Positions 1 to 9,507 are shown, numbered from the stretch's first letter. The stretch: 64,000 nt of DNA from Konateibacter massiliensis (GCF_900184995.1 NZ_LT860098.1:439001-503000), one strand, 5' to 3'. The notes: generated by a model not told the origin, from the sequence alone. A program made the numbers and translations.

Positions 1-1668
1 CTCTATGCTATTTGCGGTAGGCTCCGCCACCAGCTTATAGCCTTTTTCCCGCATGACACTCTGAAAACCCACTCCCCGTAAAAGGGCATATTTAGCCGTC
101 TCCTGCACCTTGATAATTACCATATTTTTATTTGTTATACGATATCTCTCCAGTAAATCGAGCATATATTCCCCCGCCAGTATACCGCCGCCAAAGTTGT
201 CAGAGACAATAAATGCCGAGACATCCGCACCTCCGGTTCCTGTATCCATCGCAATAACCGGTATATTTCGTCTTTTCGCATTCTCCACAATAATAGGTAG
301 AAGTTCCGGATTAAACGGTGCAATGAGTAGAGCATCGACTCCTCTTTCAATCAATTCCAGGCTTCCCAGCACCATTCTGCCGGAGCTGCTCTCCTCGTCA
401 TTTTCCCATATGGCAATTCCAAGCGTTTCCGCCTCCGCGAAGACCCCCGCCTCCATCTCCTGCCAGTATTCTAAGGAAGCGTTGTATACAGACCAGCCAA
501 AAGTAAAATTGCTTTTTGGCGGCGGCTCTTCCTCCGCTTTAATCTGGACACAGTTATTTTGGCACTTAATATTGCTGCTTGCAAAAACAGAAAAAAACGC
601 TTCCCCATTCTCTTTTTCCACGCTTAAAATCTGAAATTCCTTTGTATCAGTATGATACATTCCAAATGTTAAAGGAAACTTTTCCCATCTAGACACCGGC
701 GGACACATACAACCTATATTGATGTAGTGGTGTTCACTGCGATAAATCACAGGAAAATGGCTATGCCCCATAACTGTAATATGTACCAAATGCTCACCGC
801 AGTCACGCAGTGCGCTGCTTCGCTTATACATAACAGTGTGCTGTAATACAATATCCTTCTGCAAAATCTGATGCCCTGCAATACCTTTATTTTGATACAT
901 TAGCCTTACCTCACGCAGGGTAGCGCTCTCAAACTGACTGATGCGAATCAAATAATCCTCCGACATCCCCGTCACCTCAATCAATGTATCAATCAGTACG
1001 TTTACGACATCTACACCTAACTTAAAATTTTCATAGAAAAAAGAAAGCTTCGGCAAAAAATCCTCGTAGCTGAAGGCACTATATTCCCTAAAATCAGCAA
1101 TGGATTTTTCCGGCTCCCTTTCCAGAAGCCTTTCTATTCGGTAGGCAATCGCTCTGGACACAAAGTATCCCAAGGGCAGAGGTGCAATCCTGCTTATAAA
1201 ATAGGGCGCGTTAATCACGGTACACTCATGCCCGTGCATAAATTGAATCGAACGGTCATAGGTTGGTGAATAAGTGCCATATTGAAATTTTATCACATAA
1301 CCGCTTTTGCTTTTTAATTTATATAAATCAGACTTAACTATATTGATGTCATGGTCACCGGGAATGTAGACCATTCTGCCTTGAACAGCTTCCAATACCT
1401 GCCGAAGTGCTCCCTCCTCGCCTAAAACGTTCGGATTTTCTGCAATAATTTCATCTAACGAGGGTGGTATCTGGGAAGGGGGATACATCCAGAATTCAAA
1501 AATATCTCCGAGAAGAATTACCTCCTTCACATCGTCTGCCAAATCAACAATACTCTTTAAAACCATCAAGAGATAATTTTCATGAATTTCTTTTCTGTAC
1601 CAGACAGTCGGGGAATTTATCCCGATATGGATGTCGCTTAAGACAATAACGAGGCTCCTCTCTTTCAT
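1..1668 (-). CDS. Metallophosphoesterase fused to a sugar-type periplasmic-binding domain (3' end outside window)
   Basis: The minus-strand frame starting at ATG 1668 is open through position 1 (556 complete codons, no stop), so the C-terminus lies outside the window. An AGGAGG ribosome site sits just upstream (1671-1677). Residues 1-350 are a calcineurin-like phosphoesterase of LpxH-like type: DxH at D12/H14, LLGDIFEFW at 52-60, GDHD at 104-107 (usually GNHD), HGH at 145-147 and GHSH at 301-304. A proline-rich linker (377-386) leads into a type I periplasmic-binding fold from about residue 387 (FGWSVYN, RGVDALLIAPFNPELL, IPVIAMDTG, VSDNFGGG). There is no signal peptide or membrane segment, so the ligand-binding domain should be cytoplasmic. 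A sugar or nucleoside ligand controlling a phosphohydrolase is an inference. The gene follows the DUF4422 gene by 72 bp and may be cotranscribed. Confidence 0.85.
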   Translation of the reverse strand, partial: MKERSLVIVLSDIHIGINSPTVWYRKEIHENYLLMVLKSIVDLADDVKEVILLGDIFEFWMYPPSQIPPSLDEIIAENPNVLGEEGALRQVLEAVQGRMVYIPGDHDINIVKSDLYKLKSKSGYVIKFQYGTYSPTYDRSIQFMHGHECTVINAPYFISRIAPLPLGYFVSRAIAYRIERLLEREPEKSIADFREYSAFSYEDFLPKLSFFYENFKLGVDVVNVLIDTLIEVTGMSEDYLIRISQFESATLREVRLMYQNKGIAGHQILQKDIVLQHTVMYKRSSALRDCGEHLVHITVMGHSHFPVIYRSEHHYINIGCMCPPVSRWEKFPLTFGMYHTDTKEFQILSVEKENGEAFFSVFASSNIKCQNNCVQIKAEEEPPPKSNFTFGWSVYNASLEYWQEMEAGVFAEAETLGIAIWENDEESSSGRMVLGSLELIERGVDALLIAPFNPELLPIIVENAKRRNIPVIAMDTGTGGADVSAFIVSDNFGGGILAGEYMLDLLERYRITNKNMVIIKVQETAKYALLRGVGFQSVMREKGYKLVAEPTANSIE

Positions 1669-1740
1669 ATATCCTCCTATTTCCCTATTACAAAATAGTA
1701 TATGAAAGAAAAAAGCCTCTTATACCTTAAGAACGCCCTC

Positions 1741-2913
1741 CTAATCTTCCTTCGAATACACAAGACTGCGTTCTGACAGCGCATCTGCAAGCCTCTCGTC
1801 CCCCTGCGCCTCCATATCTCTTGCAATCCGGTTAAGGGTATCCGCTGCCTCCTGCCCCTCACAAAACAGCATGACTGCAATCGAAATAGCAATATGGGAA
1901 ACCTTTTGCCTATGAAAATACAGCTTATCCGTTTCCAAGTTCTGTCTGAGCATATACCGCTTGACGATGCTGTTCAAATTGCGAAAGTAACGCATCAGTT
2001 CCAAGTATTCCGTCGTTCTGTCAAGGACGCAGGAAATGCCGCTCTGCATTTCGTTTTCACAGGTAGAAATCAACTGCATGGACAGCTTTAGCTCACCTGT
2101 CGTATCAGAGGCTTCCAGCAGGACATCAGGACGTTTTTGGTAGCATTCCATAAAATAGGCTTTGGCTCCCTCCACATCCTTTTTTGCAAAATATTCGGCA
2201 AGCTTCTCCTTCATCTCCCTTGTCTCATATTTTTCCGCGGACATTCCAACCATACATTCATATGCCTTTAATTTTCTCGTCTCCACCCATACAAGCAGCA
2301 AAAATTCCGAGATAAAACCAAACACCCTCCGATGGTAGGCATCGTAGGCAGATATATCAATCCGCTTTTCAACCTCCTGCAAAATATCAAAAAGCCATTG
2401 TGCATACTCATCAAAAAGAGGCTTTGACGCCACCATGATATTTCCGAAATAGGACTCCTTGGAATGGACCAGACGTTCAAAGTTCTCATAATAATCCGGA
2501 TATTTTTCTGCAATCACCTTCCCTGTCTCAATCAGGTCGTTAATGTTGTGCGCGTCGGCATAGCCATCATAGTAGGTATAGTCATACTGCAGCCTTTTTG
2601 AAGTAATCACGTCGTATTCCTTTAGGATCGTAAGCAGCTCCTCCTCCTTGAAAATCCTGCCAGCCTGATTAATCAAATATCTTCGATAATGGCAAATTCC
2701 TGCATAATCTGCTTCCTTCTCATTTTTCCAAACCCAGTAAACCCCTGTTAATTCGCTAAATGAGCCATTTAAATGAGAGATATTTTCTCCTGTGTTGTCC
2801 CCTATATAGCCCAAATCTTCGGATAAAGCACGCCCCACATGAAGCGGTACGTACATCTCATCCTCTGGCTCCTCGAATTTTTTATGCGTCATGGTAAACA
2901 TTTTTACTGCCAT
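1741..2913 (-). CDS. DUF4422 glycosyltransferase-like protein with C-terminal extension
   Basis: 390 residues. The first ~230 match the DUF4422 pattern: a YVPLHVGRAL segment, DNTGENISHLN, then SELTGVYWVWKN and ICHYRRYL, motifs found in capsule or exopolysaccharide glycosyltransferase-like proteins. The domain usually stands alone at about 220-250 residues. Here about 150 mostly helical residues follow (from about 235) that I do not recognise. No signal peptide or membrane helix is visible, so it should be cytoplasmic. The acceptor and donor are unknown, and no other polysaccharide-assembly genes are nearby, so a role in surface glycan synthesis is only family-level inference. The metallophosphoesterase fusion follows on the same strand. 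Confidence 0.8.
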   Translation of the reverse strand: MAVKMFTMTHKKFEEPEDEMYVPLHVGRALSEDLGYIGDNTGENISHLNGSFSELTGVYWVWKNEKEADYAGICHYRRYLINQAGRIFKEEELLTILKEYDVITSKRLQYDYTYYDGYADAHNINDLIETGKVIAEKYPDYYENFERLVHSKESYFGNIMVASKPLFDEYAQWLFDILQEVEKRIDISAYDAYHRRVFGFISEFLLLVWVETRKLKAYECMVGMSAEKYETREMKEKLAEYFAKKDVEGAKAYFMECYQKRPDVLLEASDTTGELKLSMQLISTCENEMQSGISCVLDRTTEYLELMRYFRNLNSIVKRYMLRQNLETDKLYFHRQKVSHIAISIAVMLFCEGQEAADTLNRIARDMEAQGDERLADALSERSLVYSKED

Positions 2914-2968
2914 GCCTCTCCTCCTCTGGTGTCGTTTTTGTTATTTTAACATTTTTCAGAATATAAAA

Positions 2969-3009
2969 CCAGCAGCAAAGAACATGTCTTGCACATTCCT
3001 TGCTGCTGG
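2969..3009 (-). terminator. Intrinsic terminator of the AraC/GyrI gene
   Basis: Ten-bp perfect stem (CCAGCAGCAA / TTGCTGCTGG). In the minus direction it is followed by GGTTTTAT, a short U-rich tail. It lies 30 bp beyond the AraC-type gene stop. Confidence 0.6.
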
Positions 3010-3038
3010 CTACTTTCTACCAACCTAAGCTGGGAAGC

Positions 3039-3890
3039 TTATTTTGTTTTCGCCTTAACCGGCACCCATATTTCACTGAGATAGTCAGCCGCTGAATTGT
3101 CACCGTCCGTATACATCTCAATGCTTATATCCGCTGCTATCTCATATTCCCTATTGTTTGGAAGCCATTCAGAGAAAATTCTTGTGTTTACCGTCTGCAA
3201 TGCTCCCGGCATCGGTCCTAGGCAGGTGAAAATAGCCCAGGAATAGGCAGGAATTTCCACTACCTCAAAACCGTCGGGAACCTCTCCACCCTCGTACGTA
3301 TCGGCAATAATATAGCGGAATTTTCCATTTCCCTGCATGTCATCACAGATCCCATACATGCCTGCAACCGGTGCTTCCTTTGGGGAACCATATTTTTTGT
3401 AATAATCGGTCCAGTACTGCGGAAGCTCCGCATATGCTTTTTCCATTGAAAATTCCTTGCCCAATCCTAGTACCTGAAATGCCTCTTTTTTCTCAATTCT
3501 GTAATCCATATTTGTACCACCTTCCACTGATATTTTTACAAAAAGTCGATTAAAAGTCTGTAACCGGTAGCTGTTTTGCCTGATTTGACTTGGGGAAAAA
3601 CCATGAAAACGGCTGAATGCTTTTGCAAAACTCTCCGGCGTCTCATAGCCATATTTATAGGCAATATCGATTACTTTATCCTTGCTTTGCACCAACTCCA
3701 TCCCTGCCAGGGTAAGTCTGCGGCTTCGGATATATTCTCCCACCGTGTAGCCCGTCAATATCTTAAATCCATGCTGGTAATAAAAATGCGACATGTGCAC
3801 ACTGTCCGCAACCTCCAGCGAGGTGATATTCTCAAGCAAATGGCTTTCCATAAATTCAATTGATTCGTTCAGCGCTTCCATCCAGTTCAC
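3039..3890 (-). CDS. AraC-family regulator with GyrI-like effector domain
   Basis: 283 residues. Residues 1-105 contain two helix-turn-helix motifs of the AraC/XylS type (ENITSLEVADSVHMS, then VIDIAYKYGYETPESFAKAFSRFHGFSPSQIR). Residues 125-283 resemble the GyrI/SbmC small-molecule-binding domain (YRIEKKEAFQVLGLGKEFS, GMYGICDD, FEVVEIPAYSWAIFTCLGPMP, IEMYTDGD). This is the arrangement of Rob/BltR-like drug- or stress-responsive activators. The start is a GTG with GGAG 11 nt upstream. An ATG three codons later is possible but less well placed. It is a monocistronic unit with its own terminator, and its target is not evident from the neighbours. Confidence 0.87.
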   Translation of the reverse strand: MNWMEALNESIEFMESHLLENITSLEVADSVHMSHFYYQHGFKILTGYTVGEYIRSRRLTLAGMELVQSKDKVIDIAYKYGYETPESFAKAFSRFHGFSPSQIRQNSYRLQTFNRLFVKISVEGGTNMDYRIEKKEAFQVLGLGKEFSMEKAYAELPQYWTDYYKKYGSPKEAPVAGMYGICDDMQGNGKFRYIIADTYEGGEVPDGFEVVEIPAYSWAIFTCLGPMPGALQTVNTRIFSEWLPNNREYEIAADISIEMYTDGDNSAADYLSEIWVPVKAKTK

Positions 3891-3978
3891 AGTTTTCTCA
3901 TCTCCTTTCCTCTATCATAGCAAAGTGCCCTGCACCCTTCCTGTCATTTTGTGCTTAGATTTGTCTCAACTTACTATT

Positions 3979-6792
3979 CTAGTCATTCATCTTACTTCCG
4001 CACTTCGGGCATACATTTCCCTTCTGATAAACGTAGCCGCAGCGGTAGCAGCACTTCACTTTATGTACTTCCTTCGCCATATAGGAAACATTTCTCGATT
4101 CCGGCTTTTCCTTTAGATAACCTACAAAATGATTGAGAACTCTTGCAATATTTTTCAAATCTTTTGCCTTCAAGGAATTTGATATTTTTATCTGTCCGCT
4201 CTTAGTCCGCAAATAAATTCCTCTTCCAAGCAGCCCACTGCTTGCAAAAACCTCTTCGATATTCATGACATCTATCTTTCCGCCCTCCATGAGAGAACGG
4301 TAAAAAATATGGTTCGGTGTCAAAATAAAGCCGCTCTCCCCGTTTGCTGCATAGGATATATCACAAATCAGAATTGGATATTCATACTTTTCTTTCCCGG
4401 CTGCATAGCTTTGAATCGCATTGTTCATGATAACTGTTCCGGCATCCTCCGCTTGTCCGCGCAGCATCTTTCTGACCTGATAAAAATGAATTCTTGAAAC
4501 ATCTCTGACATAGGAGCCAAGCTCCTTGCTCAATTTGCTGACAAGCTGCTCGCACTCATCGGATTTCAACTTCGTTAAACGTTTGTCAATCTGATCAAGC
4601 ATATCATTCTTTAATTCAGGCAGATATTCACCGAGCAAAATTTGCTCGTATACCTGCTGCCCTTCCTCGAAGGACAAATCAGCAGGCTCTCTGCAAATAT
4701 TCTGTATCGACACAAGGTCCATATCGTATACCTTTTGGCGGAGCTTTTCCAGCACCGGAGTTACATTCCGCTCTTCAAAATCCTGCTCCTTCAAGCGGTT
4801 GTAGGTTTCCAGATAGGAGGAACGGTTTCTTGGATTACTCCGCTTCATAAAGGCAGATATCTCCTCCTTTTCCGCCTCATCCCGTCTCTGCTCCAACATC
4901 TTTTGATAAGGCGCTGTATCAATCTCTTTATAATCTGCCAGCTTTTCCTTAAGCTGCTCATACTGTTTTTTGCTCAGATTAAACGGCAGCTGCTTAATCA
5001 GATTCTCAATTTCATTTTTTCCTCTTTTGATAAGCAGTTCACTGAGGCTGTCCAAAACAGACGACTTGACGCTCTCCTCTGCCTCCTCGACTTTGATTTC
5101 CTTTATTGCACGCTTGATCTCATTGTAGCTTTTCGTCTTATATGCCTCTGCCTTGCCTTTTAGCTCTTTCTCCGTCTCCCGCGCTATTTTTTGTTCCAGT
5201 ACTTCTATTCCTCTTTTTCGCTCTTCCTCGGAAATGGTCGTGTCGGAATGAATTTTAAATTTTAATTCCTTGAGTTGGTGCCTTGGAAAGTTCTCTAGCT
5301 CCCGCTCAAAGCTCGCTGTGTCACCACGCTCCAGCAAACCTGCAAGGCGCTTGAATATTTCCGTCGAAAGAGGCAGGAGCTTTGTGACTCCGGCATCGTT
5401 CTCCTCGTTGTCTTGCGTGTCAGTATACCCTGCATACCCGCTGCTGTTTTCGCCGTCTCTGTCGCTTTCTTTTTCTTGGCTTTCGCCTTTGCCTGACATT
5501 CTGGTTCTTCCGCCTCCAAATCTACTACCCTCCGTGTCGTCAGCCCTTTGACTTCCTCGCCTTTCGTCTTTACCGGCTCCTTTGGCTCCGCTTCTTTCTC
5601 TCTTGCTTCTGCCTTCTGCGTCACTGTCCCTACTTGCCTGCTCCCATTGAGGCATCTCATTGCGTGCAGCTTCTCTTTTCCGGATTTCCTGCTCGATGGC
5701 TCTCTTATACTTTTCTACAATCTCCTCCGGATAAAATCCGGCTTCCAGCTTCTCCAGAAGCTCATTCAGCTCCTCCTGCGTCATGGCTTCATAATCCTCA
5801 AACTGCTCAGCAAGGTTTGAGCTTTCTTCCTCTTTTTTATCCTTTTTCAGATAATCCGATTCGTACTCGTTGAAATTGCTGTTTGACGTTCTCTGCCCTT
5901 TTTGTCCCAGAAGCTCCTGATAGTCCTCGTAAGCCGCCTTGTCGTCCTCAAAGTTAAGACGGAATACCTCTCCCTCCGCCAAAAGACGCTTTGGCTTTGG
6001 TGTATAGTAGCTGTTACAATCCTTACAGGTGTATGCCCTTGACAAATAAACCGGCTCTTCATCCGTCTCAATACGAAATTCCTCGCCTCGCGGATAGACA
6101 AGCATATGCAGCTTTTCACCACAGAGAGGGCATTTGTAATTCACCATATAAAACTGGTTCCCCAGACGGGATTTTGCCTTGTCCTGACCGGTCAGCTCTG
6201 ACTTTGTAAAGGACATCTTCTCGCTTGTCCACACCATCTTATGCCAAAGTCCGATGCTGTATTCTTTCTCTCGTGTCTTAGCCTCCTCTTCAGGCGTTTC
6301 CTCCGGCTCATTCCCCGGCTGTTCCTCCTCCGGCTTACTCTTATCCAGAATCATCTGGATCACTTCCTCGTAGGTGGTCTGGATACCTGACTTGTAAAAC
6401 CGCAGATTATCTCTGGTCATAGATACTTCAACGTCAATCTCTTTTACGATATATTGGAGCAGCTTATTCAACTGTTCATAGTCCTTCTCTACCTTTAGTC
6501 CCTTGATGCCGCCCCATTTTCCGAACGTGTACAGTGTCATGTTCAGGGCGTTTTCAAGCATCTCGTTATCTCCCATCTGCACTGTGGAATCCTCATTGAC
6601 TGTCACGTCAATGATATTGCTGTATGCCCTCTTGCTGTCAAAATTAAAGAAAAAGGAACGTCCTGTCCCAAGAAGCACCAAGTCATTGTTATTAATCAGG
6701 AAGATTTCCGTCCACTGAACGTTTTCTCCCATTGTTTTTATAATTTTATGAAATACTGTTTTTAACTTATCATTTGCCTTTAATAGAATCAT
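3979..6792 (-). CDS. Large zinc-ribbon and coiled-coil protein of unknown function
   Basis: 937 residues; I do not recognise the family as a whole. Visible parts: an N-terminal ~150-residue globular domain; an acidic linker (154-175); a split zinc ribbon (C221/C224 and C256/C259); a long charged, low-complexity and helical middle (about 300-720) with an Arg/Gly/Glu/Ser-rich patch near 390-460; a beta-rich domain near 810-890 (ICDISYAANGESGFILTP, GRGIYLRTKSGQIKI) reminiscent of bacterial PH-like domains; and a C-terminal rubredoxin-like ribbon (C915, C918, C928, C931). No signal peptide or transmembrane helix is evident, so it is probably cytoplasmic. It stands alone between a regulator and the sucrose operon. 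The PH-like suggestion is tentative. Confidence 0.8.
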   Translation of the reverse strand: MILLKANDKLKTVFHKIIKTMGENVQWTEIFLINNNDLVLLGTGRSFFFNFDSKRAYSNIIDVTVNEDSTVQMGDNEMLENALNMTLYTFGKWGGIKGLKVEKDYEQLNKLLQYIVKEIDVEVSMTRDNLRFYKSGIQTTYEEVIQMILDKSKPEEEQPGNEPEETPEEEAKTREKEYSIGLWHKMVWTSEKMSFTKSELTGQDKAKSRLGNQFYMVNYKCPLCGEKLHMLVYPRGEEFRIETDEEPVYLSRAYTCKDCNSYYTPKPKRLLAEGEVFRLNFEDDKAAYEDYQELLGQKGQRTSNSNFNEYESDYLKKDKKEEESSNLAEQFEDYEAMTQEELNELLEKLEAGFYPEEIVEKYKRAIEQEIRKREAARNEMPQWEQASRDSDAEGRSKRERSGAKGAGKDERRGSQRADDTEGSRFGGGRTRMSGKGESQEKESDRDGENSSGYAGYTDTQDNEENDAGVTKLLPLSTEIFKRLAGLLERGDTASFERELENFPRHQLKELKFKIHSDTTISEEERKRGIEVLEQKIARETEKELKGKAEAYKTKSYNEIKRAIKEIKVEEAEESVKSSVLDSLSELLIKRGKNEIENLIKQLPFNLSKKQYEQLKEKLADYKEIDTAPYQKMLEQRRDEAEKEEISAFMKRSNPRNRSSYLETYNRLKEQDFEERNVTPVLEKLRQKVYDMDLVSIQNICREPADLSFEEGQQVYEQILLGEYLPELKNDMLDQIDKRLTKLKSDECEQLVSKLSKELGSYVRDVSRIHFYQVRKMLRGQAEDAGTVIMNNAIQSYAAGKEKYEYPILICDISYAANGESGFILTPNHIFYRSLMEGGKIDVMNIEEVFASSGLLGRGIYLRTKSGQIKISNSLKAKDLKNIARVLNHFVGYLKEKPESRNVSYMAKEVHKVKCCYRCGYVYQKGNVCPKCGSKMND

Positions 6793-6876
6793 ATACCCTT
6801 ACCTCCTGTTTTCATTATAACCTGAGTCGGGTATTTTCTCCATAAAAATATAAGAAAGTGTAAGGTGCACATAAAA

Positions 6877-6904
6877 ATCGGTGGTTCAACATCGAACCAC
6901 CGAT
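6877..6904 (-). terminator. Terminator of the sucrose operon/LacI gene
   Basis: Eleven-bp perfect stem ATCGGTGGTTC / GAACCACCGAT with a 6-nt loop. Read on the minus strand it is followed by TTTTTATG. It sits 30 bp beyond the LacI stop and ends the long sucrose transcription unit. Confidence 0.8.
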
Positions 6905-6934
6905 AAAACAAAATATTATGTTAACTATAACCTC

Positions 6935-7909
6935 TCAAGTACTCTCCCGCTTCACAAGACTAACCGGAAGGGTCGTCCTGCTCGGTACTATTTTTCCTCC
7001 TGCTGCGTCGATAAGCAGGGAGATTGCCATACCAGCCATCTCCTTAATCGGCTGGTGTATGGTCGTGATGGTAGGCGTGGTCAGAGAAGAGAGGAATACA
7101 TCGTCAAATCCTACAACCTTTAGCTCCTGCGGAACCTTAATATTTAGCTTGGCGCACACTTGAAGGGTCTGTGCGGCAATCAGGTCACTGCTCGCAAAAA
7201 TACCGTCGATATCTCTGCCCGAAAGCAGCTTCTCCAACAGCTCGTGATACTCCGTTGAATTATACTGTGTCTGATCTGTCTTTAATTCTCGATGCTTTAC
7301 GCCATATTCCGCGCACACCTCCACAAACCCGATTTCTCTTTCATCTGCCGGCATAAAGTTACCTCTCACACCGCTTATGATAGCCAGATTTTTGCAGCCT
7401 GCCTCTATCAAATGCTTTGCCGCAAGGCGCCCGCCCTTTAGGTTGTCACACTCCACAGCGGCGGTTCCCATCTCCAGACATCTCTCTATCGTGATAATCG
7501 GATAATCGATTCCCTTAAATTTATCCATCTCCACCGTTCCGCTGCACAGGATAATACCTGCCACGCGATTTCGGTTGCACATGTCCAGTATTTCCTTTTC
7601 CTTCTCATCCCTATACTTGGAATTAAACAGCAATATCTTATACTGACGGCTGTTCGCCGCCGCCTCAATATGACTAATCAGCTCTGCAAAATATGGGTGA
7701 CTGATATGGGGAACAATGACACCAATCGTATTTGTCGTCTGCTTCGACAAGGACCTTGCCATCTCATTAGGCTGATAATTTAATTTTTTCATCGCGTCGT
7801 ACACGCTTTTTTTCGTTTCTTCACTGATATAACCCCTGTTATTGAGTACACGCGATACGGTGCTGACTGCCAAACCGGTTTCTCTTGCTACGTCCTTTAA
7901 TGTTGCCAC
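6935..7909 (-). CDS. LacI-family repressor of the sucrose operon
   Basis: The protein begins VATLKDVARETGLAVSTVSRVLNNRGYISEETKKSV, the LacI/GalR helix-turn-helix with hinge helix (YQPNEMARSL), followed by a periplasmic-binding-like sensor domain (GVIVPHISHPYFAELI; VVGFDDVFLSSLTTPTITTI). I place the start at GTG 7909 because GGAGGAAAT lies 8 nt upstream and the residue after it begins the canonical HTH. An ATG 12 codons upstream would overlap the previous gene and lacks a ribosome site. It is the last gene of the operon, 19 bp after the GH32 stop, so it probably represses its own operon through the three operators upstream of the lipoprotein gene. The inducer is likely sucrose or a derivative, by context only. 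Confidence 0.9.
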   Translation of the reverse strand: MATLKDVARETGLAVSTVSRVLNNRGYISEETKKSVYDAMKKLNYQPNEMARSLSKQTTNTIGVIVPHISHPYFAELISHIEAAANSRQYKILLFNSKYRDEKEKEILDMCNRNRVAGIILCSGTVEMDKFKGIDYPIITIERCLEMGTAAVECDNLKGGRLAAKHLIEAGCKNLAIISGVRGNFMPADEREIGFVEVCAEYGVKHRELKTDQTQYNSTEYHELLEKLLSGRDIDGIFASSDLIAAQTLQVCAKLNIKVPQELKVVGFDDVFLSSLTTPTITTIHQPIKEMAGMAISLLIDAAGGKIVPSRTTLPVSLVKREST

Positions 7910-7928
7910 TTTATTTCCTCCGCACTCT

Positions 7929-9482
7929 TTATGAAATGATTTCATACAGACAAAACTTTGCGTCTTCCCCGCAATTTAGAAGAATTTCTCTCTCTAAAGG
8001 CTTGTCTTCCACTTCAAACACTGCATATATTATATCATTATTTGCGGTGATTTCAATCACTCCACGATCAAATATCATACAAAAATCACTAACTTCTTGT
8101 TTGATTGTGATTTCGTCCTCCTCCACCTTCAAGACACCGCTTGCCGCGTCATAGGTTATTTCGCTTCCCAAAATCCTCCCTGTAAAGCCCTTCTCAAATG
8201 TATGCGGAGTCTCTATCGTGACAATCAGCGTTTCTTTTTCCCAGCAAAGATTGATATCTGACTTTGTATGTTCTGAAAAGACAAGTTTTTTCTTCTCCTC
8301 TATCTCTCTTGCAAGACTTTGTCGAAGCACTGGCTCTCCTTCCTTTTCTATGAGGGAAAATTCTCGAGGAAGCCCCATACAGCCAGTATATAATCCGTCC
8401 TTTGTCTTCGTTCGAAGCCATGGGATTGATATCACTCTTTCACCCACGTTGGAAATTGTCTGGGCAGCATAGGGAATTTTAGTCTGATATGCCTCTCTCC
8501 TTATGCCGTCAGTATGAAATTCATACCCATCGAAGTCTCCCATATAGTAAAATCCATCCGCGCACCAAAACACCCACTTATCCGCAGACTGTCCATGGCT
8601 TTCTAACGAAAGCCGGAATAAATCAGGGCATTCAAAGCCTCCATCCAGCTCAAAGCGTTGGCTTATCTCAAAGTGCTTCAAATCCAGAGAGCGAAGCAAG
8701 GCAAATTCATTGTTTTCGAGCCAGAGACACATAATATACGCTTTGGATTCCTCATGCCAAAATACCTTTGGGTCTCTGTTTTCCTTGCAGATAGCCGGAA
8801 GCACCGTTTTCCCCTTTATAAGCGTCTTCCCTTGATCCAGACTGTAAGCAAGCTTCTGTACAAAGCTCTTCCCCTCACTCAGCTTATTGGCGCTGCCCGC
8901 CGCAGAGTAGTAGAAAAGCAGTGCTTCCTTGGGAAGGTCTAACAGACCAAACTCATTCACCAGACCGCAACCGGAAAAAATTGTACCATCCGCATCTGGG
9001 AAAAGTACCGTATCCTTTTGTTCCCAATGTGTCAAATCCGTGCTTACCGCGTGTCCCCAGCTCATATTATCCCATTGCGTATCAAACGGGTTGTACTGGA
9101 AATACAGATGATATACGCCATTTTGGTATACCAATCCGTTCGGATCATTTATCCAACCATAATCCGGTGTAAAATGCAGGAGAGGACGATGTTTTCTATT
9201 TTTTATTCTATCATCTGTTACCATGATACTCTCCAAAAACGCCTCGGTCACCTCCCCCTCAAGGGCAAGCTCCTTTCCCTGATACGGCTGAAGCGGAATA
9301 TATGCAAAAAAATCGTGCTCATATATTCCCTCCTCGCCCGTTCCAACCGGAATGTTAAGCTCCGTACAAAAGTCTCCGCCTTCCCGCAAAAAGAGCTTTT
9401 TCTTCTCCTTTTCTGCCTGTATGGGAATTGCGAGATACTTATCCTTTTCTTTTATTTTAATATATCGAATGTGACTTTCCAT
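7929..9482 (-). CDS. GH32 beta-fructofuranosidase / fructan hydrolase
   Basis: 517 residues. After an ~100-residue N-terminal segment comes the GH32 five-bladed propeller with all three catalytic signatures: WINDPNG (nucleophile D113), RDP (D237) and ECPD (acid/base E284). A C-terminal beta-sandwich fills about 400-517. There is no signal peptide, so it acts in the cytoplasm on imported sucrose or short fructo-oligosaccharides. No PTS feeds this operon, so an unphosphorylated substrate is more likely than sucrose-6-phosphate. It follows the GH13 gene by 25 bp and precedes LacI. The N-terminal extension is like that of levanase-type members, so kestose or short levan/inulin oligomers are plausible substrates. 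Confidence 0.9.
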   Translation of the reverse strand: MESHIRYIKIKEKDKYLAIPIQAEKEKKKLFLREGGDFCTELNIPVGTGEEGIYEHDFFAYIPLQPYQGKELALEGEVTEAFLESIMVTDDRIKNRKHRPLLHFTPDYGWINDPNGLVYQNGVYHLYFQYNPFDTQWDNMSWGHAVSTDLTHWEQKDTVLFPDADGTIFSGCGLVNEFGLLDLPKEALLFYYSAAGSANKLSEGKSFVQKLAYSLDQGKTLIKGKTVLPAICKENRDPKVFWHEESKAYIMCLWLENNEFALLRSLDLKHFEISQRFELDGGFECPDLFRLSLESHGQSADKWVFWCADGFYYMGDFDGYEFHTDGIRREAYQTKIPYAAQTISNVGERVISIPWLRTKTKDGLYTGCMGLPREFSLIEKEGEPVLRQSLAREIEEKKKLVFSEHTKSDINLCWEKETLIVTIETPHTFEKGFTGRILGSEITYDAASGVLKVEEDEITIKQEVSDFCMIFDRGVIEITANNDIIYAVFEVEDKPLEREILLNCGEDAKFCLYEIIS

Positions 9483-9507
9483 TTTTCCTCCTAGCTATCT
9501 TCGCCCT

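Noticed and set aside
135-634. Frames of 71 and 174 codons on either strand at the left edge
   Set aside because: Both are shadows of the long phosphoesterase-sensor frame that is open to position 1.
5270-5873. Several plus- and minus-strand frames inside the 937-codon gene
   Set aside because: They overlap the low-complexity Arg/Glu/Ser region; composition bias opens alternative frames.
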